A stretch of 64,000 nucleotides of DNA from Sisyra terminalis (lineage: Eukaryota > Arthropoda > Insecta > Neuroptera > Sisyridae): NCBI GenBank assembly GCA_958496175.1, contig OY292279.1, positions 10,788,001 through 10,852,000 of the forward strand, given 5' to 3'. Made by a program: the position numbers and the translations under genes. Shown piece after piece: positions 1 through 11,857 of the stretch (its first letter is position 1; every line of letters starts with the position of its first letter). The notes beneath the pieces are model-generated. The model worked only from the letters and a program-made list of their open reading frames with translations, was not told where the DNA came from and did not search any database.

Positions 1-3000
1 CAAGAAGCCAAACTAGACGCCGAAATGATAATAAACAATCAATCTATAGAAAAAGTCTACAAATTCAAATGTACTTAGAGGTGGCACTGTCCAATAATGG
101 GAACTCCATTGCAGACATTTGGTCTAGATGAGAACTACTTTCTAAACATGAGGAAATTCTTTTGAGGTAGATGGCTTAATGATAATATCAAATTGCGAAT
201 GGTAAAATGGTACATATTGTATGATACGGAAGCTATCTGAATAAAACACGGAATTCTTAAAATATCATATCTGGATAGAATTAGGTACAAAGAAGTACTA
301 TAGTGGCTTACTAAAATTTCGGAATTTGTTCAAGAAGTAAAAATATACCAAGAAAGATATCATACGATGATAATAATATTAATAATACAATAATAATTAA
401 TAATGATAATAATACAATGATTTTAATAGGTCTCTACTATTTTTTTGTTTTATAAACTCGCAAAACTTATGCTTTTGCTTATTGAATTTATTGGATTTAA
501 CGTTATTAATGTTTCAATCGAAGGTAATTATGCAGTTTGGAAAAAACCACTTGTTATAATTATGTCAATACAAACAAAAAATATTGCATTTTTCGTGAAT
601 TATAATGAAAGAGCATAACTGTAAATTGATACCAAAAATAGTCGAAATTGATTTGCATTGATAATTTAAATTCAGAAAAGAACATTTCCGTTAAATTTCA
701 ATGCAAACCTTCCCATTCCATGACTCCGTCCCCCCAAATTCAGTAAAAGTAATTTCCATAGCGCCAAAGGTTCGGCTTGCGAAAGTATAATTTATCGCAT
801 AATACTTTTGCTCTTTTTTTGTAAACTGCTAGTTTAATATGAAATTAATTCAAATTTTCCCTTCACAAAACTAAACACCGCAACGTCACCGGCCAGAAAT
901 TATTGTGATTGGTCCAAAAGGGGGGCTGGAATCTTACGCTTGAGCCGAGCCCCCCAATTTCTCTAAATACCATGATCTATAGCTCAGACCAGTCATAGTT
1001 TATATTATAGTGGTTACCAGTTGCTACGTGCAGATAGTCTCTTTCACCGAAACTTTTCCTCCATATCAGATTACTAAATCTTATTGAAATAACCTTTTCG
1101 CGCGGGGTTTTTTTTTTCTGTTCCTTAAAAATAATTTTGTTTTTCATAAAAGAAAAAAAATTAAATTTTTATCAAAACAATATTCGACGTTGTACTTCAA
1201 CAAAAAAAATCCTTATCATTTGAAGAACTAGATTGGACCAGTCGAAATTGCGTAATAAAAATTATAATGGTTGATTTTTTTTTGTGTGGAAAATATTTTC
1301 AAAATATGAAAAACAAAAAATTATTTGCCACGATTGTAACCGAAGGCATTTCGATATTTTTCGTGGATTTTATTGCCAATTTCAAACGAACGGCGCTAAA
1401 CATATGTCTGCGTTGCAAGTTTGAATTCGATCGCGTGTTTTTATTTAAACTTTTTTATAGATTTAATTCGATTTAGAAGTGTTAGTAAGAGTTGAAAAAA
1501 AAATAAAACCTTTACCTTTTTGATAGTAACAGAAAAATCGCAGCCATTATGTGGAAATGATAATTGGAACTGAAGTTCTGGAATAATTTCTGATGTGAAC
1601 GCGTTGATGCGGTAAACACAACTTAATTTGTTAGTATAACAAATTATGGTCAATTTATCGTAGAAAAAAACTTGAATCTGCCAGTGTAAAAGGAGCGCTG
1701 GAGGAATGAACGAAGCCAAACGACACTCGCTCCACAAATTATCGTACTATTAACAAGTGGCGTTGATTGGTTTCCCATTTCATTATTAAATATGTGTGCC
1801 TTATATATTTGTATGTGCACGACAAAGATATCCAGCAATTCAACGATAACGTGGGGTCTAGTTATGCGTGATAATCAGGATGTGGAACTTTTCTTACTTT
1901 CATTATCAGAATCTAAAAAAAATATTATATATTATTAGTATGTACGACGTATGAGTACATTTACGGACGAATGAAAACGAGAGTTGTCAAACAACCGAAT
2001 AACGCTTGACCACTAGCTTTTGTTTCGCCTTCACATCACGGCCGTTCATCATTATCTTGTCTGAGATGTCTTCTGTTCTTTAAACCCAAATCATCTGCCT
2101 GCAATTCTTCACAGAAACTCCATAAAACAATGCATACATTCCTAAAAAAAGAATACTTTAACAACAAAGTTTTACCTTCTTCAGGCTATTTTAAAAAAAA
2201 AAACATAGTTTTTAACTCGATAATCAATTGTTTATCAGACAAAAGACACCAAGGCCGTTCATCTTACCTTTTCGAAACAAGGGCTGCAGGCCTGTGCAAC
2301 CAAGAAGTGGGATATTCTTTTTTCAATGTTACTTAAATATATCTTTTGTACCTCATACACTATGTAAAATTCCATGTTTAGAAGAGGAAGGATTTTTCAG
2401 CTGCAGGTCAAAAAATACACCAATTCGTCCAAGTCAATTATGCAATCTTTTTTTTTTCAAATGCTACAAAAAAAAAACCTTATTTAGTCATTAACACTCA
2501 AAAATTATAAAAAATGACCATTGAATTTTAAATATCAATATACTAATGTTAGAAAACCTGACCCCTAACCCTTTGTTTATAGACTAAAGGCTCCCATACT
2601 ATTAAATTCGATTCTGCTTTAATGTTTTTTTCTAAAATCGAAATGTAATAAGGGTCATTCAATATTCATAAAGAATGTAGAACAAATTTTACCATTTAAA
2701 ACCTTTGTGCCGCTTTAGTAAGACAAAACTATGCTTTTTATGAATAAAATTGAAAATGTAATACCTCTCCCCAAGTACCTTACTTAATGAATAAATGTAG
2801 CTTTTCTAAGCTTTGAGTAGTCAACAAAATAATAAATCGAAATTTTTAATTAGTGTTTGTATGCAACTATTATTACACATATGTATTGCCTATACGAAAG
2901 GGTCTCCAGGTCTCCACTTCAAAAGTATCGACTAGTATTATTTGATACTAAATTTAAATGGATTTTCAAGCTGTTTGCATTTTTGCACTAAGAAATTTTC

Positions 3001-3060
3001 AACAAACTTCTAAAGGTTAATCTGGCACAATTTTGCAATAAAAACTTAGGAAAAACATTT
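1..3060. other. Intergenic AT-rich region, no gene recognised
   Basis: I see no supportable gene here. Short open frames on both strands (for example around 1267-1476 and 1441-1737) have low-complexity composition and no family resemblance. Positions 361-415 are an AAT/GAT-type simple repeat. Positions 700-1060 are less AT-rich than the surroundings. They hold an ATTGG (inverted CCAAT) box near 908 and a GC-rich inverted repeat (GGGGGGCT at 920-927, AGCCCCCC at 948-955), so this patch could be a promoter for a gene that I cannot see. Confidence 0.5.
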
Positions 3061-3089
3061 ATTTTTGTACCTATAGTTCCTCCATAATA

Positions 3090-3912
3090 GCAAATATAGT
3101 TTCCTGCGTCATTGATCTTCTGTTTACAAAGTTGTTTGATTGCTGTAAGATTTCTCAAGCTCTCCAGAATTGAATTCCTCATTTAAATCGATCGGGGATT
3201 CTAATTCTTTCTTTTCGGGTCTTCCATAATTTCCGCCGTTTCCGCCTACAAAATACAATATTTTTTAAAAATTAATTCATTCATAATAACAGCATACCTA
3301 CTATCCAAATTATTATAGGCTGGCTTGCGATAAACCACCGCGATGCGTTTTTTGGCAAATACAGTTTCCTGTGTAATTAATCTTCTGTTTACAAAGCTGT
3401 TTGATTGCTGTAGGATTTCTCAAGCTCTCCAAAATTGAATTCCTCATTTAATTCGGTCGTGGATTCTAACCCTTTCTTTTTCGGTCTTCCATAGTTTCCG
3501 CCGTTTCCGCCTACAAAATACAATGAATTTTTAAAAATTAATACATTTATAATAACAGCTTACCTACTATCCAAATTATTATAGGCTGGCTTGCGATAAA
3601 CTACAGCGATGCGTTTTTTGGCAAATACAGTTTCCTGTGTAATTGATCTTCTGTTTACAAAGCTGTTCGATTGCTGTAGGACTCCTCAAGTTCTCCAAAA
3701 TTGAATTCCTCATTTAAATAGGCCGTGGATTCTAATCCTTTCTTCTTGGCTCTTCTATGGTTTCCGTCTGCAAAATTTAAAGATTTTTTAAAACTAATAC
3801 ATATATGGAATTTGTATTGCATTGAAGATATTAAGCTGCCTATACAACAGCATACCTATTATCCAAATAACAGACGCTGGCCTTTTATAAACCACTGGGA
3901 TGCGTTTTTTTT
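3090..3912 (-). repeat. Tandem repeat, about 265-bp unit, carrying a triplicated exon pair
   Basis: Three copies of a 265-266 bp unit start near 3090, 3355 and 3621; the third fades into a diverged fourth piece at about 3850-3912. On the minus strand each complete unit has an exon A ending in GGATA before a GTAGGTATG donor, a 56-57 bp intron, and an exon B after a TTTTGTAG- or TTTTGCAG-type acceptor. Exon B spans 3124-3245, 3389-3510 and 3655-3767. It is open in all three copies and ends in the same TAA. Joining A to B in phase gives peptides such as VVYRKPAYNNLDS followed by GNGGNYGRPEKKELES. The diverged A copy at 3850-3912 has lost the GT donor (GTAGGT has become ATAGGT). I do not recognise the protein. 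This could be duplicated terminal exons of a real gene or a decaying gene family. No promoter or first exon is identified. Confidence 0.55.
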
Positions 3913-4429
3913 TTATTAATGAGCCGTTTATTTTACCTAAGTTATGTTGATATTAGAACTCTTAAATTTTCACCAATTACTAATTAATTCACTAACTATT
4001 ATCTATTATATATAATTCTCGTGCCACGTTATTTCTTAAGCTTATATTCTCATTATTGAAAACGTACTTGCAAAGAAAACGGGTATATGAACTATTCTTG
4101 AAATGGACTTAGACTACTTTCAAAATAAATGGCTTCAATATACAATAAACACATCATTAATTCCCTAGGACCTAGGTAAAAAATATCTCTTAACTTTATA
4201 CAACTATGTTTTCATATATAGTTAAGAGTTGCCTATATTCTTATGCTGTTGAAAGTTAAAAAAAAAGTTCTAAAAAATGGTTCCTTATGAATTGATTTAG
4301 CAACCAAAACTAATGAATTTTTTTACCTATAGTTTATATATAGTCGCTGGTGCAGTTTACTAAGTATTTGAACTTTCTCTTAAGTCAACTTTAAGGTTCC
4401 CATTTTTCTTCGATCCTTCCTATTTCCTT

Positions 4430-4672
4430 TCAGCGACATCCAAGAAGAACCCATTTTCTATTAGAATGTTCCAATTCGGATAGTATACCGCCATATTGAT
4501 CTAAGTTTGTGATTTGATCAATCGATTTGATTAGCTTCATTATTTTCTGGCAAAAAGTTCTCAAAATTTTTTTCTTTCTTCTTTTCTGGAGATCCATATT
4601 TACAATCCATTTTAATTTAGCGTAGGTTCCCATTTTTTTAATCGTAAGATTCTTTTTGCTGTTGAACGCCAT
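4430..4672 (-). CDS. Small basic hypothetical protein (doubtful)
   Basis: An 80-residue open frame starts at an ATG at 4672. It is rich in lysine and arginine (a QKRRKKK run at about residues 29-35) and resembles no family I know. There is no neighbour on which to base an operon or splice argument. It lies about 520 bp upstream, on the minus strand, of the triplicated exon pair and could be an unconnected exon of that gene, but I found no donor and acceptor pair that joins them convincingly. It may equally be chance. Confidence 0.2.
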   Translation of the reverse strand: MAFNSKKNLTIKKMGTYAKLKWIVNMDLQKRRKKKILRTFCQKIMKLIKSIDQITNLDQYGGILSELEHSNRKWVLLGCR

Positions 4673-5239
4673 TGAAAACAATATGTAATGTCACTGGGAG
4701 ATTGTCTTTTGTCGCTGTGATTTTTTTCATACAGTAATATTTTTTTTCTATAATAGTTAATAAAAATAAGATTTTGTTAAAACTAAAAATGCTTAAAATT
4801 CAATAACTTACAAAATTATTTATGGGTAACTTCAAAGTTTAATAAGTGAATAACTTGCAGAAGTTAGAGAATAAATTCAAACATGGATTCTTAGTATTGT
4901 TGAAAACTGCTAGTGTCAAAACAATGTCTGCAATGAAAAGCAAACATTTTTCTTATTTTTTCTTTCGTTGAATATCTGATCTAAAAATTAAGTATTAATT
5001 AAAAAGATAATTAATTAATGGTTTTTAAGACTGTTTTAAAATACCATGACAATTATTAAAATTATAGGAAATTTTAAAAAATCGAGGTCAACTAAATCGA
5101 GTCCCTCTATCGGCAAATCAGCGAAGACACAAATCATATGATTTCATGTGATTTGGGGCTGAGGTCTTCACAACATCATTCTGAAATTATATTGATCTGT
5201 GTTCATTTTTTTGATTCAAAGAAAATTCCCACGTAAAAA

Positions 5240-5749
5240 ATGGCAAGTCAAACGCAAGGTATCCAACAATTGTTAGCAGCCGAGAAACGGGCAGCGGAAA
5301 AAGTTTCCGAAGCTCGAAAACGTAAGTGAATTGTCAAAAAGAATGTTCGCCTGTCGGGGCGTTTTCGTGATCTTTGACGTTTTGGTCAAATTTAAACGGT
5401 TTTGATCGTTTATTCAGGTAAAGCAAAACGTCTACGTCAAGCCAAGGAAGAGGCCCAGGACGAAATTGAAAAATATCGCGCGGACCGAGAACGGCAGTTC
5501 CGAGAATTCGAAGCCAAGCATATGGGCTCCCGAGGCGATGTCGCTGCTCGAATCGAACAAGACACGAAAATTCGCATTGATGAAATGAATAAAGCTGTTG
5601 GCGTCCACAAAGAACCGGTAACTATACCTTAAACATCCACACTTCAAGTGCAATCTATAAAATCCTTTTATTTTTCGTAGGTCATGCGAGAAATTTTGAA
5701 ACTCGTCTACGATATCAAACCCGAGGTTCACCAGAATTACCGACCATAG
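5240..5749 (+). CDS. Vha13: V-type proton ATPase subunit G
   Basis: Exons are 5240-5321, 5418-5617 and 5681-5749, joined in frame to give 116 residues, the usual length for this subunit. The N-terminus reads [20 protein letters not shown] and is followed by the long charged helix [20 protein letters not shown] and the conserved [19 protein letters not shown] stretch. Subunit G pairs with subunit E to form the peripheral stalk that holds the cytosolic V1 head against the membrane V0 sector, so that ATP hydrolysis can drive proton pumping in endosomes, lysosomes and epithelia. The whole protein is expected to be a coiled coil; no membrane segment is seen. The introns are 96 and 63 bp. The start is the first ATG after an AT-rich leader. 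The gene is convergent with the NPEPL1 gene, 401 bp away. Confidence 0.96.
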
Positions 5750-6150
5750 ATTATATAAACGTTTTCATAAATTATTTACCCCCATAATGTATATATTTGT
5801 GTATTATTTTTCGTTTTGCACACTTACTACAATTGTATTCAATGTAGACATTTAATCGTTTTTTGGCTTGTAATAATGGATTATGGGATATTATTGTTGT
5901 ATAATTTTACAGAGTTATATAAAGTAGTTAAAATTCACTAATGTTATAAATGGAAATGTTCAAAAATCATTCCAAAATGTTACTAAAAAAATACATATGT
6001 ACAGTATTAATCGTGAAAAAATATAATTAGACATTAGTTTAAAAATATTCAATTTAAGATTTTATTCATAAGATATTTTCGTCGTAAAGGTTGTTATAAA
6101 ACTTGGATTAAGTTGAAATTTTAAAGTACAAATCGCAATTATTAAGTAAA
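5750..6150. other. Intergenic: facing 3' ends of Vha13 and NPEPL1
   Basis: This AT-rich stretch lies between two convergent stop codons. It presumably holds both 3' untranslated regions. No further feature is seen. Confidence 0.6.
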
Positions 6151-8281
6151 TCAATTACGTCGGAGCTTCTTGCTTAAATTTTCCTGAGTATCGTTCAAGG
6201 GACTCACTAAATTTAGCAAGTCCTCTTGAGTATAGTGTCCAAAGAGAGATGTTAACAATGCGACACCATAGCCTGTGGCTCGTTCCCCCTTAAAAATAAT
6301 TCATTAACATAAAATTGTATTCTTACACTTTACTTTGATTAACCTTACGCAATGCACTGGCGATGCCATATCAATATGAATCCAAGTTCCGGGAAAATCA
6401 AATCCTAAATGCGCCATAACAAAGAGTCCAGCACAAGATGGTTGAGCATTATTGCGATCCTAAAATAATTGCAATAAGTAAAATTTACTTCCCGAATTGA
6501 TCATGTTTTCAATGTTGTAGGAAAAAAATAATTAATTGCGTAAGACACTGAAGAAAGTTATACATTTTTTACTTTGTTTGTATCCTATTCGCGTTTTTTT
6601 TTTTTTGTTAACACTTTTCTGTGGCTAAATTTTCATTATGGATCAATTTATTCGCGAATTAAATTAAAATGCAACTTTTGTTACCAGATTTGACTTCTAA
6701 AGAGACTTTAGTCGACTTTTTTGCTTTAATAATACTTATATAAATTAAACCTTTACCGCAACAGAATTTTTCATATCAGCAATAGCTGACGAATATTCAC
6801 TAAAATGCAATTCCGGACAGTATGGAATCGGGAACAACAAATCTCCCGAATTCAAACCAGCCTTAACCGAAAAATTTTCCCAGTCCTCATTATTGGTCAA
6901 AATCGCTCCATGATATTTCCCTGTTGCAATTCCCTAAAAAAAAAAACAGAAATTTTCATCACAAAAAAATTATATTACATAACGCAAATAGTGCCTACTT
7001 GAGCCCCTGTTAATGTAGCCATATCCAATATAACATTAGCGTTTAGTTCTTTTTGAGCAAATACAACACCGTCGGACAAAACCAGCCGTCCTTCGGCATC
7101 GGTATTATTGATTTCTACAGTCTTTCCTGAATATAACGTGTGAATATCATCAGGACGAGTCGCATCTGGTCCCACTGCATTTTCAGCCAAGCAAAAGATT
7201 GCATGTAAATTTTGAGTAAATTTACTCTTCACTGCGACATAGAATGAGCCGAGAATAGCGGCGGCACCGCCACAATCGCGTTTCATGCCAACCATGGCCG
7301 TCTGCAAAAGAAATTGGTTGTATTAAGTATATTTTTCGAAGGTTTTTTTTTTTTAAATTGTAGTTTTGTTCCAACCTTTCCTTTGATGCTTAAGCCACCG
7401 GTGTCATAAACGATGCCTTTTCCGACCCATGCGATAGTATTTTGTGCTCCTGCTGGCGTATAACTGAGAACGGCAAGTGCCGGAGGCACTCGGGCAGCTT
7501 TTCCAACGCCATAGATGCCTCCAAACCCTTTTTCGTTGAGCTCTTCGCCTCGGAGCACCATAGTCGATACATTCGGCAGACCATTAGCGACTTGATAAAA
7601 CTTTTCTAGGAAGTGATCCACATTCATTTCGTTACATGGAGTGTCGACAATGGAGGCAGCCAAACGAATGCCATGGGCAGCATGGGTTAAAACAGCCATG
7701 TCTGCCTTATTCAGAGTATAGTCTCCATCGGGGTGGTTCGATGATGGTACTAAGACAAATTCAACGCGGACTACCGTTACTTTATCGGAAGATTTTTCAC
7801 CCCCATTGTTTGGTTGCGTTTTTCTTGAATACAAGGGAAATGCACGGGCCACAGCACATGCACTGGCGTATAAGTCAGCTTTTTCACATACTATTACAAT
7901 ACTTTCATCAACGCCGACTGCAATATTCTTAATGAGTTTGGTGATTGAATGAGACCGCGACGGGGTGTTATGTCGGGAACATTTCAATGGCAATGCTGCA
8001 ACCGTGGCCAAATTTAAAAACAAAGAACACGAATCGGTTGGTGAGGGATGAAGACTGGACACTGCCGTTTTAAAAGTCTAAAATCAAAATTTTGTATTAT
8101 TTAAAACGAAAAATAGCATAGAAATATAAATTACTTCTTCATTAACCCGAGGCTCCAACTTGGACTTAATAACAGCATAGTTTAATTGATTCAAATGCTT
8201 CACTTGGCCAATAATAAGCACGGGGTGGCTTTGAGGGTCTGTCGTTGAAAGCACCTCACTAAACTTCAATTCCACCCCCAT
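6151..8281 (-). CDS. NPEPL1: Probable leucyl aminopeptidase NPEPL1 (M17 family)
   Basis: Six exons in transcript order: 8281-8135, 8077-7376, 7301-6999, 6933-6757, 6459-6349 and 6288-6151. They give 525 residues, close to the roughly 523 of vertebrate NPEPL1. The M17 hallmarks are WVGKGIVYDTGGLSIKGK (metal-binding Lys and Asp) and NNTDAEGRLVLSD (metal-binding Asp/Glu and catalytic Arg). The product is expected to be a cytosolic two-metal aminopeptidase that removes N-terminal residues from peptides. The start chosen is the ATG at 8281 (MGVELKFSEVL). The open frame runs further upstream, but the sequence just 5' (TTTTGCAG ending near 8304) is a good acceptor, so a 5' UTR intron is likely. The intron at 6460-6756 contains a decayed MITE. 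The gene is divergent from DDX1. Confidence 0.95.
6555..6700. mobile_element. Decayed MITE, family A-like, inside an NPEPL1 intron
   Basis: This shares the core TGTGGCTAAATTTTCATTAT, then TTCGCGAATTAAATTAAAAT and TGCAAC, with the family A elements at 14.9, 30.1 and 37.2 kb. The ends are too diverged to place. It lies wholly within the intron between NPEPL1 exons 4 and 5 and explains why that intron is about 300 bp rather than about 60. Confidence 0.6.
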
Positions 8282-8988
8282 TTTAACGTTTTTTTCGATC
8301 AGCAACTGCAAAATGGATAATTCGTGACGTTATCAATGGACATTTTGAAATGCAATGACTTGTAAATAGATTAAAGAAAGCTTTGGAAACTTAATGCCAA
8401 TTGGTTGCCAAAAAATGCCCAATGGTTTTTCATTAAATTTAGTAAATAATATTTAATAAAACTTACTTTTGTATGATTCAAAAATATTCCTAAGCCTTGT
8501 GACAGAGCTTTTATCGCTTTTTTCAAGATCACTGTATATATATTTTAGATTCTCAAAAAAAAAAAAAGATTAAGTCTAGACAAGAGGCTTCCACCCCGTG
8601 CACCCCACTACTTTAGACAACTTTGGGTATATATGCAAATTGTAATTGGTCATCGGGTATTTCTTCCCTTATCATAAATACGCAAATATCAATTTGATAA
8701 ATGTTTATAATGCAAATTTTAAATTGAAAAAAATATTTAATAAATATTTTAAGTAAAGTCTTCCTTCTCTACTAAAAACTATTAAAAAAAATTGAACAAT
8801 ATTTAAATTTGCAACTTTTTTGTTGTTTCACTTTAACTCATACAAAAATATATGTATTGTTCTCTGTCAAAAAAGCACTTATGGAAATTGATTTGATCGA
8901 ATCTGACAGAAGATCCTCGGAGATCTCGGAGACATTTCTTTAACTCCAGATTTCATATTTTTAAATAAATAAATAAAAATCAATTAAA
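8282..8988. other. Divergent intergenic region NPEPL1/DDX1
   Basis: This holds the two opposed 5' regions. On the minus strand a splice acceptor sits just upstream of the NPEPL1 ATG, so a non-coding first exon of NPEPL1 probably lies here. Nothing else is recognisable. Confidence 0.5.
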
Positions 8989-11804
8989 ATGACAGCATTT
9001 GAAGGTAAAAAGATAAATTTTAATAAATACATAATTACTTATTTCATAAAATATTTGATATAGAATTTGGAGTTTTACCGGAAATCGCCAAAGCTATAGA
9101 TGAACTAGAATGGACGTTCGTATTAATTCTTTTAAAACTTATTAAAAACTGATTATTTTATCATTAAAAAAACATTTTTCTGGTTTAGATTACCAACAGA
9201 CGTCCAATCGGAAGCAATTCCGCTAATTCTGGGGGGTGGAGATGTGTTGATGGCTGCCGAAACCGGTAGCGGAAAAACCGGAGCCTTTTGTTTACCAATT
9301 TTACAAATAGTATGGGAAGCAATTCGGGATAAACTGGAAGGGAAAGGGGGTGCTGTAGGAGGAGGTGGTCCTGACTCTTGTAAATATCAATTTGATGTTT
9401 TATTTTACCGGTAATTTACTTAGATTGTTGTTTTAGCAACTCCGTGGACGATTTCGTTTCACGATCGAGGGGCAGCATTTGCTGTATCTCCGGATGGATT
9501 ACGGTGCCAATCTCGGGAGCAGAGGGAGTGGCACGGGGCCCGGTGCACCCGAGGGGTGCAAAAGCGCGGAAAGTGGTACTATGAAGTCACTGTCGTCGAT
9601 GAGGGGTTGTGCCGGGTTGGATTTAGTACACCTCAAGCTAATTTAGATTTGGGAACTGATAGGTTTGTTAAATTGATTCAGCTAATGATAATTAAAACTT
9701 AATAACTTGACTAAAACTTAATTTTAATAATTTTCTTCATTTTTTTTCCTTTTTATAGATTTGGATATGGATTTGGAGGAACAGGAAAAAAATCAAACAA
9801 CAAACAGTTCGATAACTACGGTGAACCGTTCGGAAAGTGTGATGTAATTGGATGCTTACTAGATCTCGACAATAGTGAAATTCGATTTACAAAAAACGGA
9901 AATGATTTGGGACTGGCATTTAAATTAAACCCTCAAATTTCTTCAACTCCCATTTTTCCGGCAGTTGTTTTAAAAGTAACAAAAATCTAATGTTTCCTTA
10001 ACATCAAACTTACGTTTTAATGTTTTAGAATGCTGAAGTTTTGTTTAATTTTGGATCTACCCCTTTTAAATACAATCCACAAGGATTCCAAGCCATTAAT
10101 ACGGCGTCAAATGATTGCTTGGTGATAAATCCTGTGGGATCTTCAAGTGGATCTCAAACTCAAAAACCGGCTTCAAATGCACCGCAAGCTATCATCATTG
10201 AACCATCCCGAGAATTGGCTGAACAAACTTTCAATCAAATTATTAAATTTAAGAAATATTTGGGAAATCCCCATGTGAAAGAGTTGTTGGTAATTGGAGG
10301 AATTAGTGTTAAAGAACAATTTAATGCTTTGAGCGCCGGTGTGGATATTGTTGTTGGAACTCCAGGACGAATGGAAGATTTGATTCAAGGCGGACATTTG
10401 GGGTTGTCGAATTGTAAATTTTTTGTGCTTGACGAAGCTGATGGACTTCTTAAAGCGGGCTACACCGAACTAATCAATCGTATTCATCGTCAAATTCCAA
10501 AACTTACTCCAGACGGTAGACGTTTACAAATGATTGTTTGCAGTGCAACTTTACATGATTTCGAAGTGAAAAAAATGGCCGAACGATTGATGCATTTTCC
10601 GACGTGGGTGGATTTGAAAGGCGAAGATGCTGTACCGGAAACGGTGCACCACGTCGTTTGTATAGTTGACCCACAAAAGGATAAATCGTGGCAAAATTTA
10701 CGGAACCACGTTCCCACTGATGGAGTCCACACGCAAGATAATATTCATCCGGGAAATAACTCTCCGGAAACTTTAAGCGAAGCTGTAAAAATCCTCAAAG
10801 GAGAATATTGCATCAGAGCAATTGATCAACATAATATGGACCAAGCAATTATTTTCTGTCGAACCAAAGTCGATTGTGACAATCTTGAGAAATATTTTCA
10901 ACAAATAAATCGACAAAAGTATTCTTGTGTATGTTTACATGGAGATCGGAAGCCACAAGAACGAAAGGCAAATCTGGAAAATTTCAAACAGAAAGCAGTA
11001 AAGTTTTTGATTTGCACTGATGTTGCAGCTAGAGGTTTGTTTTTAAATTAATAGTTCTTTGTTGTATACCTACCACAGCTTTTATCCAATTTTTCGATTT
11101 CTATAAATAGTTTAATGTATTTTACTTATTCGTATATTTGCAAAGATTTTCTAAGTTCTAAAGTATAAACTACCAAGTCTTATAAAACACTTATTTTGTG
11201 AGTTTACTCTATACAAGTGGCAGGTATAAAACGAAAAAGTAGTAGAAAATATTTCAACCAATTATCAATTTTTAGGATTGGATATTGGTGGACTTCCGTT
11301 TATGATTAATGTAACATTGCCGGACGAAAAATCAAATTATGTCCATCGAATCGGTCGGGTTGGTCGAGCCGAAAGAATGGGGCTGGCCATAAGTCTAGTG
11401 AGTTCGGTTCCGGAGAAAGTGTGGTATCACGGAAACTGGTGTGAATCAAGGGGACGAAATTGCTATAACACCCAACTTACCGATTACAAGGGATGTTGTA
11501 TTTGGTACAACGAACTTCGGGTATTTTATAAAAACATGATATATGATGAAAAATGTATTTACTGTTTAATTTTTTTTAGTACTTGGCCGAAATTGAGGAT
11601 CATTTAAATATAACTATAGAACAAGTGGATAAGGATATTAAAGTTCCGATTAATAATTTTGATGGTAAAGTTGTTTATGGGGAAAAGCGCCAACAAACCG
11701 GGACGGGGTATGTTGGCCACGTTGCTCAAATGGCACCGACTGTTTCCCAGTTAGCGTCTCTGGAGGCGAAAGCACAGAGCATCTTCTTGAAATATTTAAC
11801 ATAA
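8989..11804 (+). CDS. Ddx1: ATP-dependent RNA helicase DDX1
   Basis: Eight exons: 8989-9004, 9064-9115, 9189-9379, 9437-9662, 9759-9975, 10029-11034, 11276-11520 and 11580-11804. They give 725 residues (human about 740). The order is motif I AETGSGKT (residues 46-53), then the SPRY insertion typical only of DDX1 ([41 protein letters not shown]), then motif Ia [15 protein letters not shown], the DEAD box (VLDEADGLL), SAT (VCSATLH), [16 protein letters not shown] and [14 protein letters not shown]1 unwinds RNA-RNA and RNA-DNA duplexes, is the helicase of the tRNA ligase complex, and acts at DNA breaks. Exon 2 ends at an unusual donor (GTTCGT), but the phase and protein conservation demand it. 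The C-terminus ([18 protein letters not shown]) is fly-like. The next gene, VPS35L, converges on it. Confidence 0.97.
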
Positions 11805-11851
11805 ATTTATTTAACTACAATTGTATACTTGTATTTTTATTCTAATGTCGA

Positions 11852-11857
11852 AATAAA
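11852..11857 (+). terminator. Poly(A) signal AATAAA for DDX1
   Basis: A canonical AATAAA lies 48 bases after the DDX1 stop codon in an AT-rich 3' region. Confidence 0.6.

Noticed and set aside
8282..8311. NPEPL1 start extended upstream (residues QLLIEKNVK)
   Set aside because: The first codon there is TTG and it follows directly on a splice acceptor; the ATG at 8281 fits the family.
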